Source of the DNA: Polytrichum commune
Lineage: Eukaryota > Streptophyta > Polytrichopsida > Polytrichales > Polytrichaceae
DNA: 64,000 bases
Reading direction: 5' to 3'
NCBI GenBank assembly: GCA_950295325.1
Contig: OX485809.1
Coordinates: forward strand, 17,112,001 to 17,176,000
Of the stretch, positions 47,832 through 59,700 are shown in pieces. The notes beneath the pieces are model-generated. The model did no database searches. It was not told where the DNA came from and worked only from the letters and a program-made list of their open reading frames with translations. Every line of letters starts with the position of its first letter. The stretch's first letter is position 1. Both the position numbers and the translations under genes were made by a program.

Positions 47832-50729
47832 CGTTATGAAATTTAGAGTAGCACGTTGGGATGTGTTAGATGATAGTCTTGTGTTTTAGTACACATAGGG
47901 AAAAAGATATTTTTTAGCATACTGATGGTTAGTGTCATGTGTTTACAATTTCGTGTGCAAGAGGAGATGGTTGTGTTCCATTCTACATTTAGCATCTGAC
48001 ATGGGCCTCCACTATCTTGCCTTTGTGGGAAGAAACCGATGCCAATATGAATAATGAATAGTGTTGGTATGAATAGTGAGAATATTGTTGTGAATAGTGT
48101 CTGTATTTTCAATGAATAGTATTGGAATGGGCTTTGTTTCATGCGAGTAGTGCCGAGAGTATTACTCTACCCAAATTGCCAAGTCAGTTTGAATGTATGA
48201 ATAGTAAACAAATATTCTTACTTTGTTCAAGGGCCTCACACAATATAATTGACATGTTCCAGGGTCGTGGAAACCGACCCACATGGCTCAATAATGGTGT
48301 GGAAGATATCCTTGAGCATACTAATGGCAAGTGTCATTTGTGTACACTTTAGTCAACTTGCAGACCATTGTGTAACATAGGCATGCACCTCATAACACTA
48401 ATGAACATACTCATGCCAAGATATTAGTAAGCGTAATAGTTGAATGCCAAGTGTCATGAGATGACACTTATGATGAAGTTGTTAATCACCAATGTAACTT
48501 TAAATACTCCTCAAAATAGGGTAAGTGACATTATTACGCATGTAAATAGTGTAATACACTAAATATTGTATTTAGTGTCATATGGTATCTTATGGCACTG
48601 TGGTAACTTTTCAAATAACATTCCTTTTGAGCATGTTCACAAGTACTCTCATCCCAACTTACTTATAGTTTATCCAAATGTCAAATTTTAATACAAAATT
48701 TGGTATATTTTGCATCTTAGCATTTCTAGAATGAAATAGTGTCATGGATGATTGAATTTGAATGAAATCACACTTAGTAAGTGACAGTTATTGCAACGTT
48801 GTAAATCCATAATGCCCAAAAACATTTACAAGGAATGACATTTAGTATCGGTGACACTACGTAAGATTACTCAAACTACCCTAACTACTCCTTTTTCTAT
48901 ATAAGGCAAGCTAGTGGGAGTGTGCGAATCTCTATGTTGGACATAATACCTAAATATTGGCGCGCATAGTGGTTGACTTTGGCTTGCTGACCCGGGTATA
49001 GAAAGAATTTATGCAGACCTCGCTCCATGGACCCCACTTACTGGCTAGCCACCGAACCCCATTTGTTGGTTTGCCCTTGTAGAATGAACAATACTCAAAC
49101 TCAATATTGGTCATTTTGCAAAGGTGACCCAGTATAAGCGGGCTATTATTCTTTACAAATTCCCAAATTCCGAGCACTAGGGGAGCACCACCCTAGTGCT
49201 ATGTATACAGGCAGGTTACAATTAGGTTTGAGGAAGACAAATAGAACTGGTGGCACTAAATACAATAATATTTAGTGTCACGGTACCGACCAGGTAGTTG
49301 GGCTATGCTCCTGGGACGTTAGACGCCCAAAATGGCCGCCGGACTGACGTCGGCAGACGCTGACAGACGTGCCACCGGGCCACCGATCGGTGCAAATTAC
49401 AAGTAGCAATAATCCGACAGCCCACTGTGTGCAAGCAATCGCCAGCTCCTTTTCTCGTCGCCCAATGTAACATCATTAAGAGTGGAGGGATAGTCGCCGA
49501 TCCTGCACTGGTGGCCGGGGACTGGTGATGCAATTCCAGAGACTTCGACCACCGACATTAGACGAACATCGCATGTCGGTCGTCAAGGACACTGCTGATG
49601 AGCAGGTTTCGATTCGTGGGAGAATCTTCTCTCGGTTCCTGTAGATCATACTGTAGTCCTAACTCAGCTGCGAGGAGTGGATTCGAGAGAAGAAGTAGTC
49701 GAGATCGTTGATGAGTCGATCGAGTACGTAGGGCGCGCAGCAGCTACTTCAGTATCGTTGTAGTACATGCGCTAGTAGTTCACATCGGCAATGTCGGCTG
49801 CATGCGTGGCTTTTGCCAGTTGACAAAAATTGTTCCGGCAGGCTACAAATACATATAGGCTCATCATGTTTGTCAATCATCGGTTGTGACGTTGCAGTTG
49901 AACGACGGGGGTTACGGAGAGATATAGACTATTGAAATTTTTTTTGTCAGGAATTTTGTTGCTGCTAGTTCATCAGTGGAGAGAGGTAGGCGCCGAATGC
50001 GTCCATGATTGAAGTGTTTGGAGGTAGGCACATTTACCCTCACCTGTTTCGGGCCGGATGCTGATGATGTCGTGAGAAATTTATTTGCCATCAGATTGGT
50101 CATTCGGTGTCGTTTGCGAACATTTATTTTTGGGTGGCAAATCGGACGAATTGTGTTGGTGACTGACGTGATCCGACGGAGTGACGTTGTGTCGGTGGGC
50201 GTCTACATGACGTCATGGCTTCACCTGGCTCTGTGGCGGCTGCGCATGGATAAAGTCTCCAAATACTTGAACTCCCAATCCCAAGCCGAGGCCGCGACGT
50301 ACATCTTGCAGATACCGCTTTCTTCTTTCGGTGCCAGAAGATTGGCTGTTTGTAATTTCAGCCAGGCTCACAGCAGAGAAACCTTGGACGATGGTCCAGA
50401 AGCAACTGACGCCAAGATAAGTCAGAGACTCAGAGTTGAAAGCTGACCCTGGAATTAAAAGCTTGCAGCAGGGGAGCATGCAGTGGCGCAGTGCATGCAG
50501 AGTTTTCGGTGGGTTTAGTCTCAATCATACATCTGCCATCTCAATCCCTGGAGTCACAAAAAGGCGTAGGTTTCTTGGCCTCGCAGGTCTAATTCACTTT
50601 GACCAAACCCCCTCCGGCCCACTTCCACACAATGCCGATCAAAGCTTAAGGGAGTCGCCGACTGTCGACGTGAAGGACGGACGCCCGAAGGAGAACCGGC
50701 CAGCTTCCAACATCCCTCACGTCCTCCCA
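47832..50729. other. Intergenic region upstream of GRX2
   Basis: About 48560-48880 is a copy of the repeat in MSL intron 4. GTGACACTAA-type inverted ends recur near 49245-49285. From 49300 to 50750 the DNA is richer in G and C, and long frames such as 50009-50446 occur, but no domain is recognisable. Confidence 0.4.
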
Positions 50730-51300
50730 CAGCTCAAAGTATCCAGAGATTAACCTCGAGATATTCTTGTATCACCATTTTATCTATTGACTTTGCCATT
50801 TGGTAAATTGTACCGAAACCTCCCTATCGTGTTCACATTGATATGATATCACTGTCAGGTCTCGTGATCCAACAGCTCAAAGTATCCAGAGATTTATACC
50901 CTGGAGATATTTTTGTATCACCATTCTAAGTATCTATTGACTTTGCTATTTGGTAAGCAGTACTGAAACCTCCCTATCGTGCTCACATTGATATGATATC
51001 ACTCTCAGGTCTCGTGATCCAACAGCTCAGAGTATCCAGAGATCATTACCCTGGAGATACTCTTGTATCACCATTCTATCTACTGCCTTTGCCATTTCGT
51101 AAGCACTGAAACCTCCCTGTCATGTTATTCACATTGATATGATGTCATTACTAGGTCTCATGATGCAACAGCTCAAAGTATCCCGAGATTAATCTCGAGA
51201 TACTCGTTTCCCTCCCTACTATCTGTTGAGTTTGAAATTTTGCAAACACAGAACTCTCCTTATCATATTCCTGTCGATACGATATCACTATTAGGTTCTG
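50730..51300 (+). repeat. Four tandem ~145-bp repeats in the GRX2 promoter region
   Basis: Copies start with CAACAGCTCAAAGTATCC near 50730, 50872, 51023 and 51167. They continue through GAGATA.TCTTGTATCACCATT, TCTATTGACTTTGCCATTT, GAAACCTCCCTATCGTGTTCACATTGATATGATATCACT and AGGTCTCGTGATC. The array ends about 120 bases before the GRX2 ATG. Its unit is unrelated to that upstream of GRX1. Confidence 0.85.
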
Positions 51301-51416
51301 CCAAAGCTCAAGGCCAAGACACTAAGAACACCCATTCATGAGCCTAAATTCAGAAGAAAAAAGACCAGAAGTATAGAGAGTGGAAGAGTAGAGTAGGACA
51401 TATACAACACCAAAAA

Positions 51417-51947
51417 ATGTCAAAGATGTACAGATACAAGGATGCCGCAACATCAGCACCCGGCGAGCAAGAAAGGGCGGCCGGAATTAGGAGAGACCGA
51501 TCATCTGCTGCTGCAAGTGGGAGAGAATTAGCTCCTGAGCCAGTAGTCGATCAGCAGCATCAGAATGCAGAGCGGCTGGTGAGGCATTTGGTGGAGGAGG
51601 CAGCGGTGGTGGTGTTCAGCCGGAGCGACTGTTGCATGTCATTGGTGGTCAAGCGACTCTTCGTCACCTTGGGGGTTAGCGCACTCGTGTACGAGCTCGA
51701 CCAAGAACTCGACGGTGCCAACATCGAGAAAGCATTGATGCTCATCATGGGCCTGGGGCCGCAGCGAAACAACGTCAATTCTGCCGGAAACAAGCAGATC
51801 GGTGGTGGATCATCTTCTACTCATCATGCGCTGCCCACCGTCTTTGTTGGAGGCCAGTGCCTTGGTGGTGTCGAGAACGTCATGGCCGCCCATCTCAGCG
51901 GGGACCTCGTGGCTCGCTTGAAGAATGCGGGCGCCCTCTGGCTGTGA
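51417..51947 (+). CDS. GRX: CC-type (class III) glutaredoxin, ROXY-like, 176 aa, single exon
   Basis: Second CC-type glutaredoxin, paralogous to the one at 27510-28013. The CCMS active site is at residues 72-75 in the context VVVFSRSDCCMSLVVKRLF, which differs from the first copy at only one position. A conserved YELDQELDG helix start follows, then PTVFVGGQCLGG at 140-151, SGDLVARLKNAG, and a C-terminal ALWL. It shares the two peculiarities of its paralogue: a polar N-terminal extension of about 55 residues and a Gly/Asn/Ser-rich insertion (about 113-137) before the PTV loop. The insertion sequences differ, so they are evolving fast. Two ATGs lie nine bases apart (51417 and 51426); I took the first. 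There is no intron. Its 3' flank has been triplicated downstream. Confidence 0.95.
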   Translation: MSKMYRYKDAATSAPGEQERAAGIRRDRSSAAASGRELAPEPVVDQQHQNAERLVRHLVEEAAVVVFSRSDCCMSLVVKRLFVTLGVSALVYELDQELDGANIEKALMLIMGLGPQRNNVNSAGNKQIGGGSSSTHHALPTVFVGGQCLGGVENVMAAHLSGDLVARLKNAGALWL

Positions 51948-52409
51948 TCAATTGGTCAAAGCACTCAACTTTGGATAGACACAATTATTGGCATCGATGG
52001 TTCAACCGATGGTTCAACCGATGGACCCAAAAAAAATTTGTGTCTGATAATTAGCCTGCTACTGTGATGTTGCCAATGTAGGAATTTCTTGTTGTTCGAT
52101 GGCGGTAATTGTCGATCTTTCCGAGGACATGGCGACTCATAAAATTAATGGTGGACCTTCTGCATGAGAGGATATATTCTGCCTACTCCGTCATGATGAT
52201 GCCCTGTTGGGAATTAATTAGTACACGACGGTCATCATCATTCCGTCATCATATATAAGTAGTGTAATTCCATCAAGTGTTGGGGGATAACTGGTTATAC
52301 AGTGTTGAAGTAGAGTACGAGTTTCTATATATCTCTAATTTTCCGCCAACTTAGGTTTAGAGAAGAGATTAGCAACTTGGGATTGAGATCGAGGCATCGA
52401 GAGTGCATA

Positions 52410-52530
52410 ACTCATCATGGGCCTGCTGCAGCGAAACCCTAATTGTGGCTACAAGCAGAGTGGAGCGGGGTCGTCTTCTACTCAAGCTCAAAAATGCGGC
52501 GTTTCTGATCACCTGCTACTGGGAAGCTTG
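52410..52530 (+). pseudogene. Truncated glutaredoxin relic
   Basis: The segment matches the middle and end of GRX2: CTCATCATGGGCCTG, GCAGCGAAAC, ACAAGCAG..GG.G, TCTTCTACTCA, then AAG.TCAAAAATGCGGCG corresponding to the LKNAGA codons. The active-site half and the PTV loop are missing. It is a remnant of the duplication that produced the three 3' flank copies. Confidence 0.75.
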
Positions 52531-52820
52531 CCATTGTCAATCTTTCTGTGAACATGGCGACTCAATGGTGGAACTACTGCACGAGAGGACATTCTACCGA
52601 CTCGATCCGTGACAATGATGCTCTGCCAAGAACTCAGTACATGACAATCATCATTCCGTCATCATAACTCTTGCGGAATAACTAGGACATTAATTCTGGC
52701 AAGGAGCATAGTGGACGTAGTGATGGAGCAGAATCGAATCAACCTTCGACTGCACTATTCCCGGGATGGATCGATCGAGCTTCACTGCACAGATCATCGA
52801 CAGATCACAAGTCGGTGCCT

Positions 52821-52865
52821 CCCTGCCTGCCTGCCTGCCTGCCAGCCAGCCAGCCAGCCAGCCAG
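52821..52865. repeat. (CCTG)n(CCAG)n hairpin-forming microsatellite
   Basis: About five CTGC units switch to about five CAGC units, so the run is self-complementary with almost no loop. It separates the second and third 3' flank copies. Confidence 0.85.
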
Positions 52866-53684
52866 GCGCTGATCTCCAAAAATCAGTGTTTCGATTCTGA
52901 TCACCTGCAACAAATATTGCTGCCAATGTAATGTAGCTGGGATTCTTGATTGTTGAATGGCGGTTGTCGATCTTTCTGAGGATATGGCAACACAAGTAAT
53001 GGTGGACCTTCTACCGACCCCGTCATCATCTCCGTCAGGAACTTTAGGACGTGACGGTCATCATTCCGTCATCCTATATAAACTAAGCTTACTCAGTGTA
53101 ACTTCAGTGCTGGGGAATAACTGGTACTTCTTGCAGTGTTGAGGTGGAGTACATGTTTGTATATATATGTCTAATTTGTAGCTACCCTAGGTAAGTAACA
53201 AGTATAGAGAGGAGATTAGGTACTAGTAGCAACTTGGAGAAATGTAACCATGTGGCATTTTGTGGCCGCCACCTCATGTATGATATCTATCTATTATAAT
53301 TGAACAAGACTTTAAGACCAACTTGAGAATTAAGCAACACGGTGGCATAATTCATGTCAAGTGGCAAACATTGGAGTTGTTTTTCTTTGCTTTGCTTTTC
53401 TTAAGAATCGAACATTGTCATGGGCGTTGGGCAACTAGCTACCACATCTCTGTCTGGCAACAAATTATAATGAATTGTGGTCATGCTTTCATTCTTGTCA
53501 CATTGCATGGGTGAATGCTTAATAAATTCATCCATTCAACATGTTGCATCCAAGAATGACATATGTAACAAGGTGATCTACTGTTAAAGTTGATGGGTCT
53601 CAAATGGTTATTATTTTCTAACTAGCTCAATTATCGTAGAATATGAAACAAAAACTTAATACAAGATGGTGAGCGAATCCAATT

Positions 53685-53935
53685 TGAGGTTGTTACAACC
53701 ACTTTCCTCATAATTCCTAGAGCTAATATCAATAATTTCATTCATTGTCAAAGTGAAGATACTTGTGCCCATTAATTGGTCATAAAGGTCTCCCCAATTA
53801 TATTGACTATTGAGCTTAGTATAGTTATCAAACACACAAACAAATCTCTTTCAAACACATGTCTTTTGGTATCCATACTTGAAGCTACACCAAAACCACA
53901 TACCACTCACATGTAGGTGTCCTAGTAAGAAAATT
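53685..53935 (-). repeat. Dispersed repeat, reverse orientation
   Basis: Reverse complement of the family at 6690-7015 and 24440-24735: CTCATAATT.CTAGAGCT, GGTCATAAAGGTC.CC, TCAAACACATGTCTTTTGGT and CATACCACTCA.ATGTAGGTG occur in matching order. Confidence 0.65.
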
Positions 53936-55577
53936 AACCAAATTAGGGTTGTCTACCTTACATTGGCAACATGCAGGTTCCTAATTCTACACGATTGAGT
54001 TGCTCATTCCTTATGACCGATTACAAGATTATGTATGTACAAGAATGAGAATAACTAATATACCCAGAACATAGTTGAGCCTAAAAGCAACGCTTTAAGA
54101 AACTTCTGCTATTTTAAGTAAGTCAAATAGTTTGGAAATTTTCCAAAAAAATCCATAGATTAGCAAATCTATACAGAATCTACAAAAATTAAATTAAATT
54201 TTTTTTAAAAAAAAAATCCATATGCAACCTACATATATTGTAGGATTGTTTTAAGAAAAGAGTCTTTTACTCTCCACTAGGGAGGTCCACTGATTTGGGA
54301 TTGCTAGGTGAGAATTGTCACAAAATCAACCTTATTGCGGGTGAGAGACTTTTATTAAATGAAGGTGTTGTCCCCCTTTTGTGGATCACTTCACACACCT
54401 CCTTGCTGAGCGGATAAATCCCCAATTAACCATTCTGATTGGCCAAAGTTGGTGCAATTCTTAAAACTTTTCTTGCATCCTTCTTACACCACTACTATGA
54501 ATGGCCAAAGTGATGATGTTTTATACTTGATGCCGCATATGATTAATTGCTTTAACAATGACTTACTCAATGGCACCTTTGCACTCACTTGATGGCTTAA
54601 AGATTAAAAAAATAAGTGTGTCATCAAAAAGAATGCGTCACTTTAAGACACTGCTACGTTAGATCAGTAGATAGATAGGGTACACAACAGTTGGTTTAAG
54701 GTATGTGAGCCTAAACAGATACCTATTGTAAAGTGTCCATAACCACACCTCTTTCAAGTTGCCATAATTAAGCTTGGTCATAGTCATGCTTGACATAGAT
54801 TAGTTTGGTCTTCAAGTGTGACTAAAGGAGAACAGTGCAAACTAACCCAATTGCTATTTGAGTGCCAGAGAATCGACTCAGTATCATCATACTTTGCTGT
54901 TTGATCTCCACGAGCAAGTGTAAACCAGAAGGCCGCTGTGATTTTGTAATGGCTTTGAATTCAATTGAACACCAGGTGATAATATTTCATAATCATTGAG
55001 TCTCACCATTGTTTGCAAAATCGATTTTCTCTGCACAAAAAGTTGACTCCCAATAAACTCCCATTTTAGTGTTGATATTGAAAACAGCATGGCTTTCTTC
55101 ATGTCAGCATCCATACATAATAATTGTGTTCAACTTAATACCCACCAGCAAAGTTTTGTCACAAGCCATCCTCTATTTGTGAATGCTAAAAAGTTGATGA
55201 TCAATCATAAGAGTAGATTGATGTCAATGATTGAAGTTTGTAAGGAACCCAGAAGGAAAAAAAATGGGTTCTTTGCAATCACAATATTGTGAAGCAGGTC
55301 CACGTGTCATTTTACTGGTTTTAAGGAATGGAAAAACAGATTTTGACATATATTTCACATGAAATGCCAGATTATGAATTTATGCTGTCATCACTGTCTT
55401 ATTTTTCAATGAGGAAACTGTATGCATTTTTCTTTGATCCCATTTCAGTTTCAAACTCCATCATCTCTCTCTACTTACATGGCGAAAGAATGTCACGAGA
55501 GATATAGTTGAAACCCTAATATTTCCTCTTCACAATCTGCTCACCATACTTAATTGTGCATTCCAACAATTTGCCAG
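53936..55577. other. Intergenic or upstream region, no gene recognised
   Basis: AT-rich, with no domain-bearing frame. Earlier exons of the gene ending at 55826 should lie here, but I could not identify any. Confidence 0.35.
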
Positions 55578-55826
55578 ACCACAATTGAGAACCTGAATGA
55601 CGTGAGCGACCATCTCAATGTCCTCTGCAAAACCAAAGATCCAATCAGCAAAAAGTTGGCAGCATTGAACAACCGCCTGGATGACTTGTTGCTGGAGTTA
55701 GGTGACCTTGAGACGAACATGCCAGACGAAGATGATCTTAAGAAACTCGGCAACCCTAATGCATCAGTCAATCTGCCAAAGCTCCGAGAATTCAAAAAGA
55801 AACAGAAGTCTGATTCCGAGGAATAG
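55578..55826 (+). CDS. Probable terminal exon of an unidentified coiled-coil protein
   Basis: I do not recognise the family. An 82-residue open stretch follows a plausible acceptor (TTTGCCAG at 55570-55577) and ends at a TAG. It contains no in-frame ATG before residue 50, so it must be joined to an upstream exon. The peptide is highly charged, with heptad-like leucines (KKLAALNNRLDDLLLELGDLE) that predict a coiled coil. An acidic stretch NMPDEDDLKKLG and a lysine-rich, serine/glutamate-rich end (FKKKQKSDSEE) follow. Codon use and composition look coding. It might be the tail of a small complex subunit, but that is only an impression. Confidence 0.45.
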   Translation, partial: TTIENLNDVSDHLNVLCKTKDPISKKLAALNNRLDDLLLELGDLETNMPDEDDLKKLGNPNASVNLPKLREFKKKQKSDSEE

Positions 55827-56718
55827 ATAAGATAGGATTGTCATTTGCAACAACCAAGCTCCATAATTCTTGAAAGTGAAATCATGAGCCAAGAGGAGGA
55901 ATGGATGCTCATGAAGGGTATCAGACACAAATGGACAATGCAACAACTAAACCAGCGCACCAAGATCTACCCATGAAGAATTGAGAAGATTTCAAGAGAG
56001 TGGAAATACCAACAATTTCATTAAATTCGTGAACGCAACTTGTAGTTTCAGGCAAGACTTGGGTATCCAATCACACGGTGTCATCAAGTAAAAATGCTGT
56101 AACTGTTCTTAAATGTAATGAACTTGAAATCTTCATTCCTTGTGTTGCTTGTACATATGGGTAATTAGGGCTCACCAAATGTCTCAACTTAACTTATCAG
56201 TACCACTGCTTCCTAACCAAATTGATTACTTTTTTCTTTTCTAATCAAATGGGAGGTTTCCACTAATAAGTTTGTTAAAAACACCTCAAGGGACAAGCCG
56301 AGAACCTCATGAGTAACACAAGAGACCAAACCCAGGAAGACACAAGTGATAGCTACACAACATATGACTGGATCAAATAACTCCCAAAAATTAGTACCAA
56401 GCAAGCACAGACAAAGAAAACCACCCATCAGAACTTTAGGCAACTCTTCAAGCCATATTTCATGACATTTATCATTTCAAGGTAAAGTACAAGGAATGTT
56501 ACCTCAGGGTGCATAGCACCCGTAAAATTTTAAAAATCAATGTACATGCCAATTTACCTGTACGCCATTTGAGGGGCAGGCACCCAAATTCTCCTACCTA
56601 CAATCTACTGGATTGGTGGTGATGCCTTATCAAAATACACTGGTTTACATCTGCTTTCTTGATGAAGTTGAATAAGAAAGGGAAAAAAAAAACAGTGTGC
56701 GAGGAATGTCGAAGGCTA
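55827..56718. other. Intergenic region between convergent genes
   Basis: This holds the 3' flanks of the 55.6-kb exon (+) and the DUF3537 gene (-). Nothing else is recognised. Confidence 0.4.
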
Positions 56719-59700
56719 TCAGATGATGGTTTTGCCAATGATGAAGAGCGTGACAGAGAATATAACACCAAAAATTCCATAGAGGAAGCCACGGTCCAGC
56801 ACAAATCCGTAGAGAGAAATTCCTGCACGCGCGTGCTCCAAATATAGAACTGCACCAATCACCCGCACATACAAACACATTCTCAATTAGTCCAGTCCAG
56901 TGGCTCTGAAATGCAACAAAACAGATATCTTCATGTCCTCAACGTCAGCGCAAATTTTACCTTGGCCTTACAACTATATAGCAGTATTCTACAGCAGACT
57001 AGAAAGGGTTGCTTCATTCAGAATGGCAGAATTGAATATCCATTCTATATGGACTATTGAAATGTCAGCCAAATTTAGACCCTTCGACAAGTGCCAAAAA
57101 AATCACCAGAAGAGTCGAGTATATCAGAGGGCATTAACCCCATACTGGCTAATATATGACCTTAGGCTCCCTTTACACAAGAGCTCGAGTTGAGGGCTCA
57201 AACTAGCAATTTTCGGAAATCTGATGCTTGAATTTCACAACTTTTCATCCAAGCTTTTACCATTCCTTAAGATCTCGATAGTTTGCACTCTATAGTTTGA
57301 GCGAGTGTAAAGTAGCCATACTCAACGTGAGGTATCAAGAGGGGAAATAAAACTTTAAAAAAAAATCGTACCAAGCCAAACCATGCTTGAAAGCCCATTG
57401 GCTTGGGACCCACAAAACAATAGCTCAAACTTTCGACATTCCTAAGCGACCTCTGTCACGTAGCTTAAGATTTTCACTGAGAGCTTGTCAAAATGACCGG
57501 GAGCTTGTCATAGCCATTCAACATGAGATCCATCAAGGCGCCATCTAAGCATTGTAAGTCCGGTAGAAAGTCCAAATTCTCAAGTTGAAAGCTCAAGAGT
57601 GAGTAAGAGGCTCCAGCTCCAGCTCAGACAAGCTCAAGCTCAGGCTTTCAAGTTCGGTGGACCAAGGGAAAATAGTTTGAGCCCTTAGATGTGCCTAAGA
57701 TGTGGAGCTTTGTTTCAAGGGTGGACCCTTCGTTTTATGGGGTGTATTTACACGTCCAAGCCCAAACTTCAACTTGTCCGATGACGCCAAGTTCAAGTTT
57801 GAACTTAAACTTCAATATTAATCCAAAATGAGGAGGAATCAAAGCTCCACCATTTTAGGCACGTGTGAGAATCCAAATTCTTTTATCTGACCCACCAAAT
57901 TTGCATTCTTCAGCTTGACCTCAAGCTATGTGTGATTTTCCAATCCTTCACCCATTCAACATAAGTTCTCTAACCCTAACTAGTGTCGCAGGTGCTATTC
58001 TTTTTGGTGTCGGCAGTCATTTTGTTCTATGATTCGATTCACAAGACAAACATAGCAATGAATCCCTGGACTTCGTGGAGTGCCAATTGTATCAACTCAT
58101 TCCATTGCCTACCTTCACATTGAGAATGAAGAGATTGACAACAAACCCTGAGGTGATAAAATGGTGCTATGAAATCAAGAAGGTTGGGAAAGGCCGTACC
58201 CAGGGCTTGTCGTTTTTGGATCGACTCCAGGTCGTGGATGGACTGCTCGATGTCGGAGGAGAAGCGTGGCGAGTCGTCCGATTCCGAGTCAGTGCCGTAG
58301 TCGATGTCTTCGGAGGAGTCGTGGTACAGGAGCGAGTGAGCCGGCCCATACAACGTCCCAGGGAACGTCGGTGGTTGCTGCTTTTCCACCTTCTCCTTTT
58401 CGTCCAAAAGGGCTTTGTCCGAGCGACCTGTCACCGCACTTGGGTACACCGTGGCCAATGCATGCCATTGGCTCACAATGTTTACGATCCGCTGCGCCCG
58501 GTGTGTGATCTTCGCGGCTCCGTGAAGACAGAGCACTAACCCCGTCAGCTGCACCATGGAGCACACCTGCAATTTCGTATACCAAGTTGATTGAGAGCGC
58601 TAAACTTGCAAGATTTCAGAAGAGTGATAGTTAAATTGGATTTGACAAGCTTTCGTCCAAAGCTCGAACTGCTGAGAGCATGGCCAATCTTCCAGCTCTC
58701 AATAGTTTGAGCAAGTGTAATTTCGCCATACTTAAAGTGAGATATCAATAGTGGAATGGTGCTAAACAAGAAGAATGCTAACCCGTCAGCTTCACCACGG
58801 AGCACACCTGCAATTTCGTGCACCAAGTTGAGAGCTCGAACTTGCAATTTTTCGGGAGTTTGATAATTGGATTGCACTTGGCATGATTTTATCCAAAATT
58901 TAAATTATTTAGAGCTTGACCAATCTTCCAGCTCTTAATAGTTTGAGCAAGTGTAAACTGGCCATACCTAACATGAGATATCAATGTGGGAATTGTACTA
59001 AACCAAGGAGAATTTGTGACAACCCAAAGAATGCTTCAGAGCTCATCAGTTTAGGATTCACAAACCAACGTCGCTTAAGATTGTCGTTGCTTGAAAGCTC
59101 ATCGGTTTAGACCTCACAAAACAAGGTAGCTTAAGATTGTCACCGAGAACTTGTCAAAAACGATTGAGTTTGCCCTACTGACTTCCAGCTCTCAATAATT
59201 TGAGCAAGTGTAAATTGGCCATACTCCAAGTAAGATATCAACGGGGAAATGGATCTAAACAAAGGAGAATTTGCGATAAGCCAAAAAATGCTTGAAAGCT
59301 CATCAGTTTAGGATACCCAAAACAAGATAGCTTAAATTTGTGACTGAGAGCTTGTCGTAGTGATTCCATGTCACATGGGATCCACAGAGCGCCATCTAAG
59401 CGTTGTAAAAACGGTATAAAGTTGAAACTCACTCCAAGAAAGAAAACACACAGATCTACGTATTATGACTGGCTTTTTTGTTAAGTACGTAGCAATGAAT
59501 GTGTAGGTACTCACCACAAGATCGCCGGCCCGGAAGAAATTGAACTTGTCAGCCGTGCCGAGAAGGACGAAGAGTGACCACATCTGACTGACGGAGATGC
59601 TTAAAAGCGCCAACGAGATGAAGAGGCGAAACCGGTGGCTGATTATATTGAGCTGGCTCCGAATGCGCATGTGCTCCGAGAGGATGACCTCAACATTGGG

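Larger units (their letters stand above)
52060..53245 (+). repeat. Triplicated GRX2 3' flank
   Basis: Three copies, at about 52060-52380, 52505-52680 (shortened) and 52905-53245, share GTCGATCTTTC.GAGGA.ATGGC, AATGGTGGACCTTCT, TCATCATTCCGTCATC, GGGG.ATAACTGGT and CAGTGTTGA.GT.GAGTAC. The first follows the GRX2 stop directly, so the unit began as its 3' untranslated and flanking DNA. Confidence 0.85.

Noticed and set aside
50009-50446. 145-codon frame upstream of GRX2
   Set aside because: No domain is recognised, and the peptide alternates between unrelated compositions.
58039-58199. C-terminal extension of the DUF3537 exon 3 frame to a stop at 58039
   Set aside because: After KRQAL the peptide loses family similarity, whereas splicing at 58199/56850 restores the conserved RAGISLYGF ending in frame.
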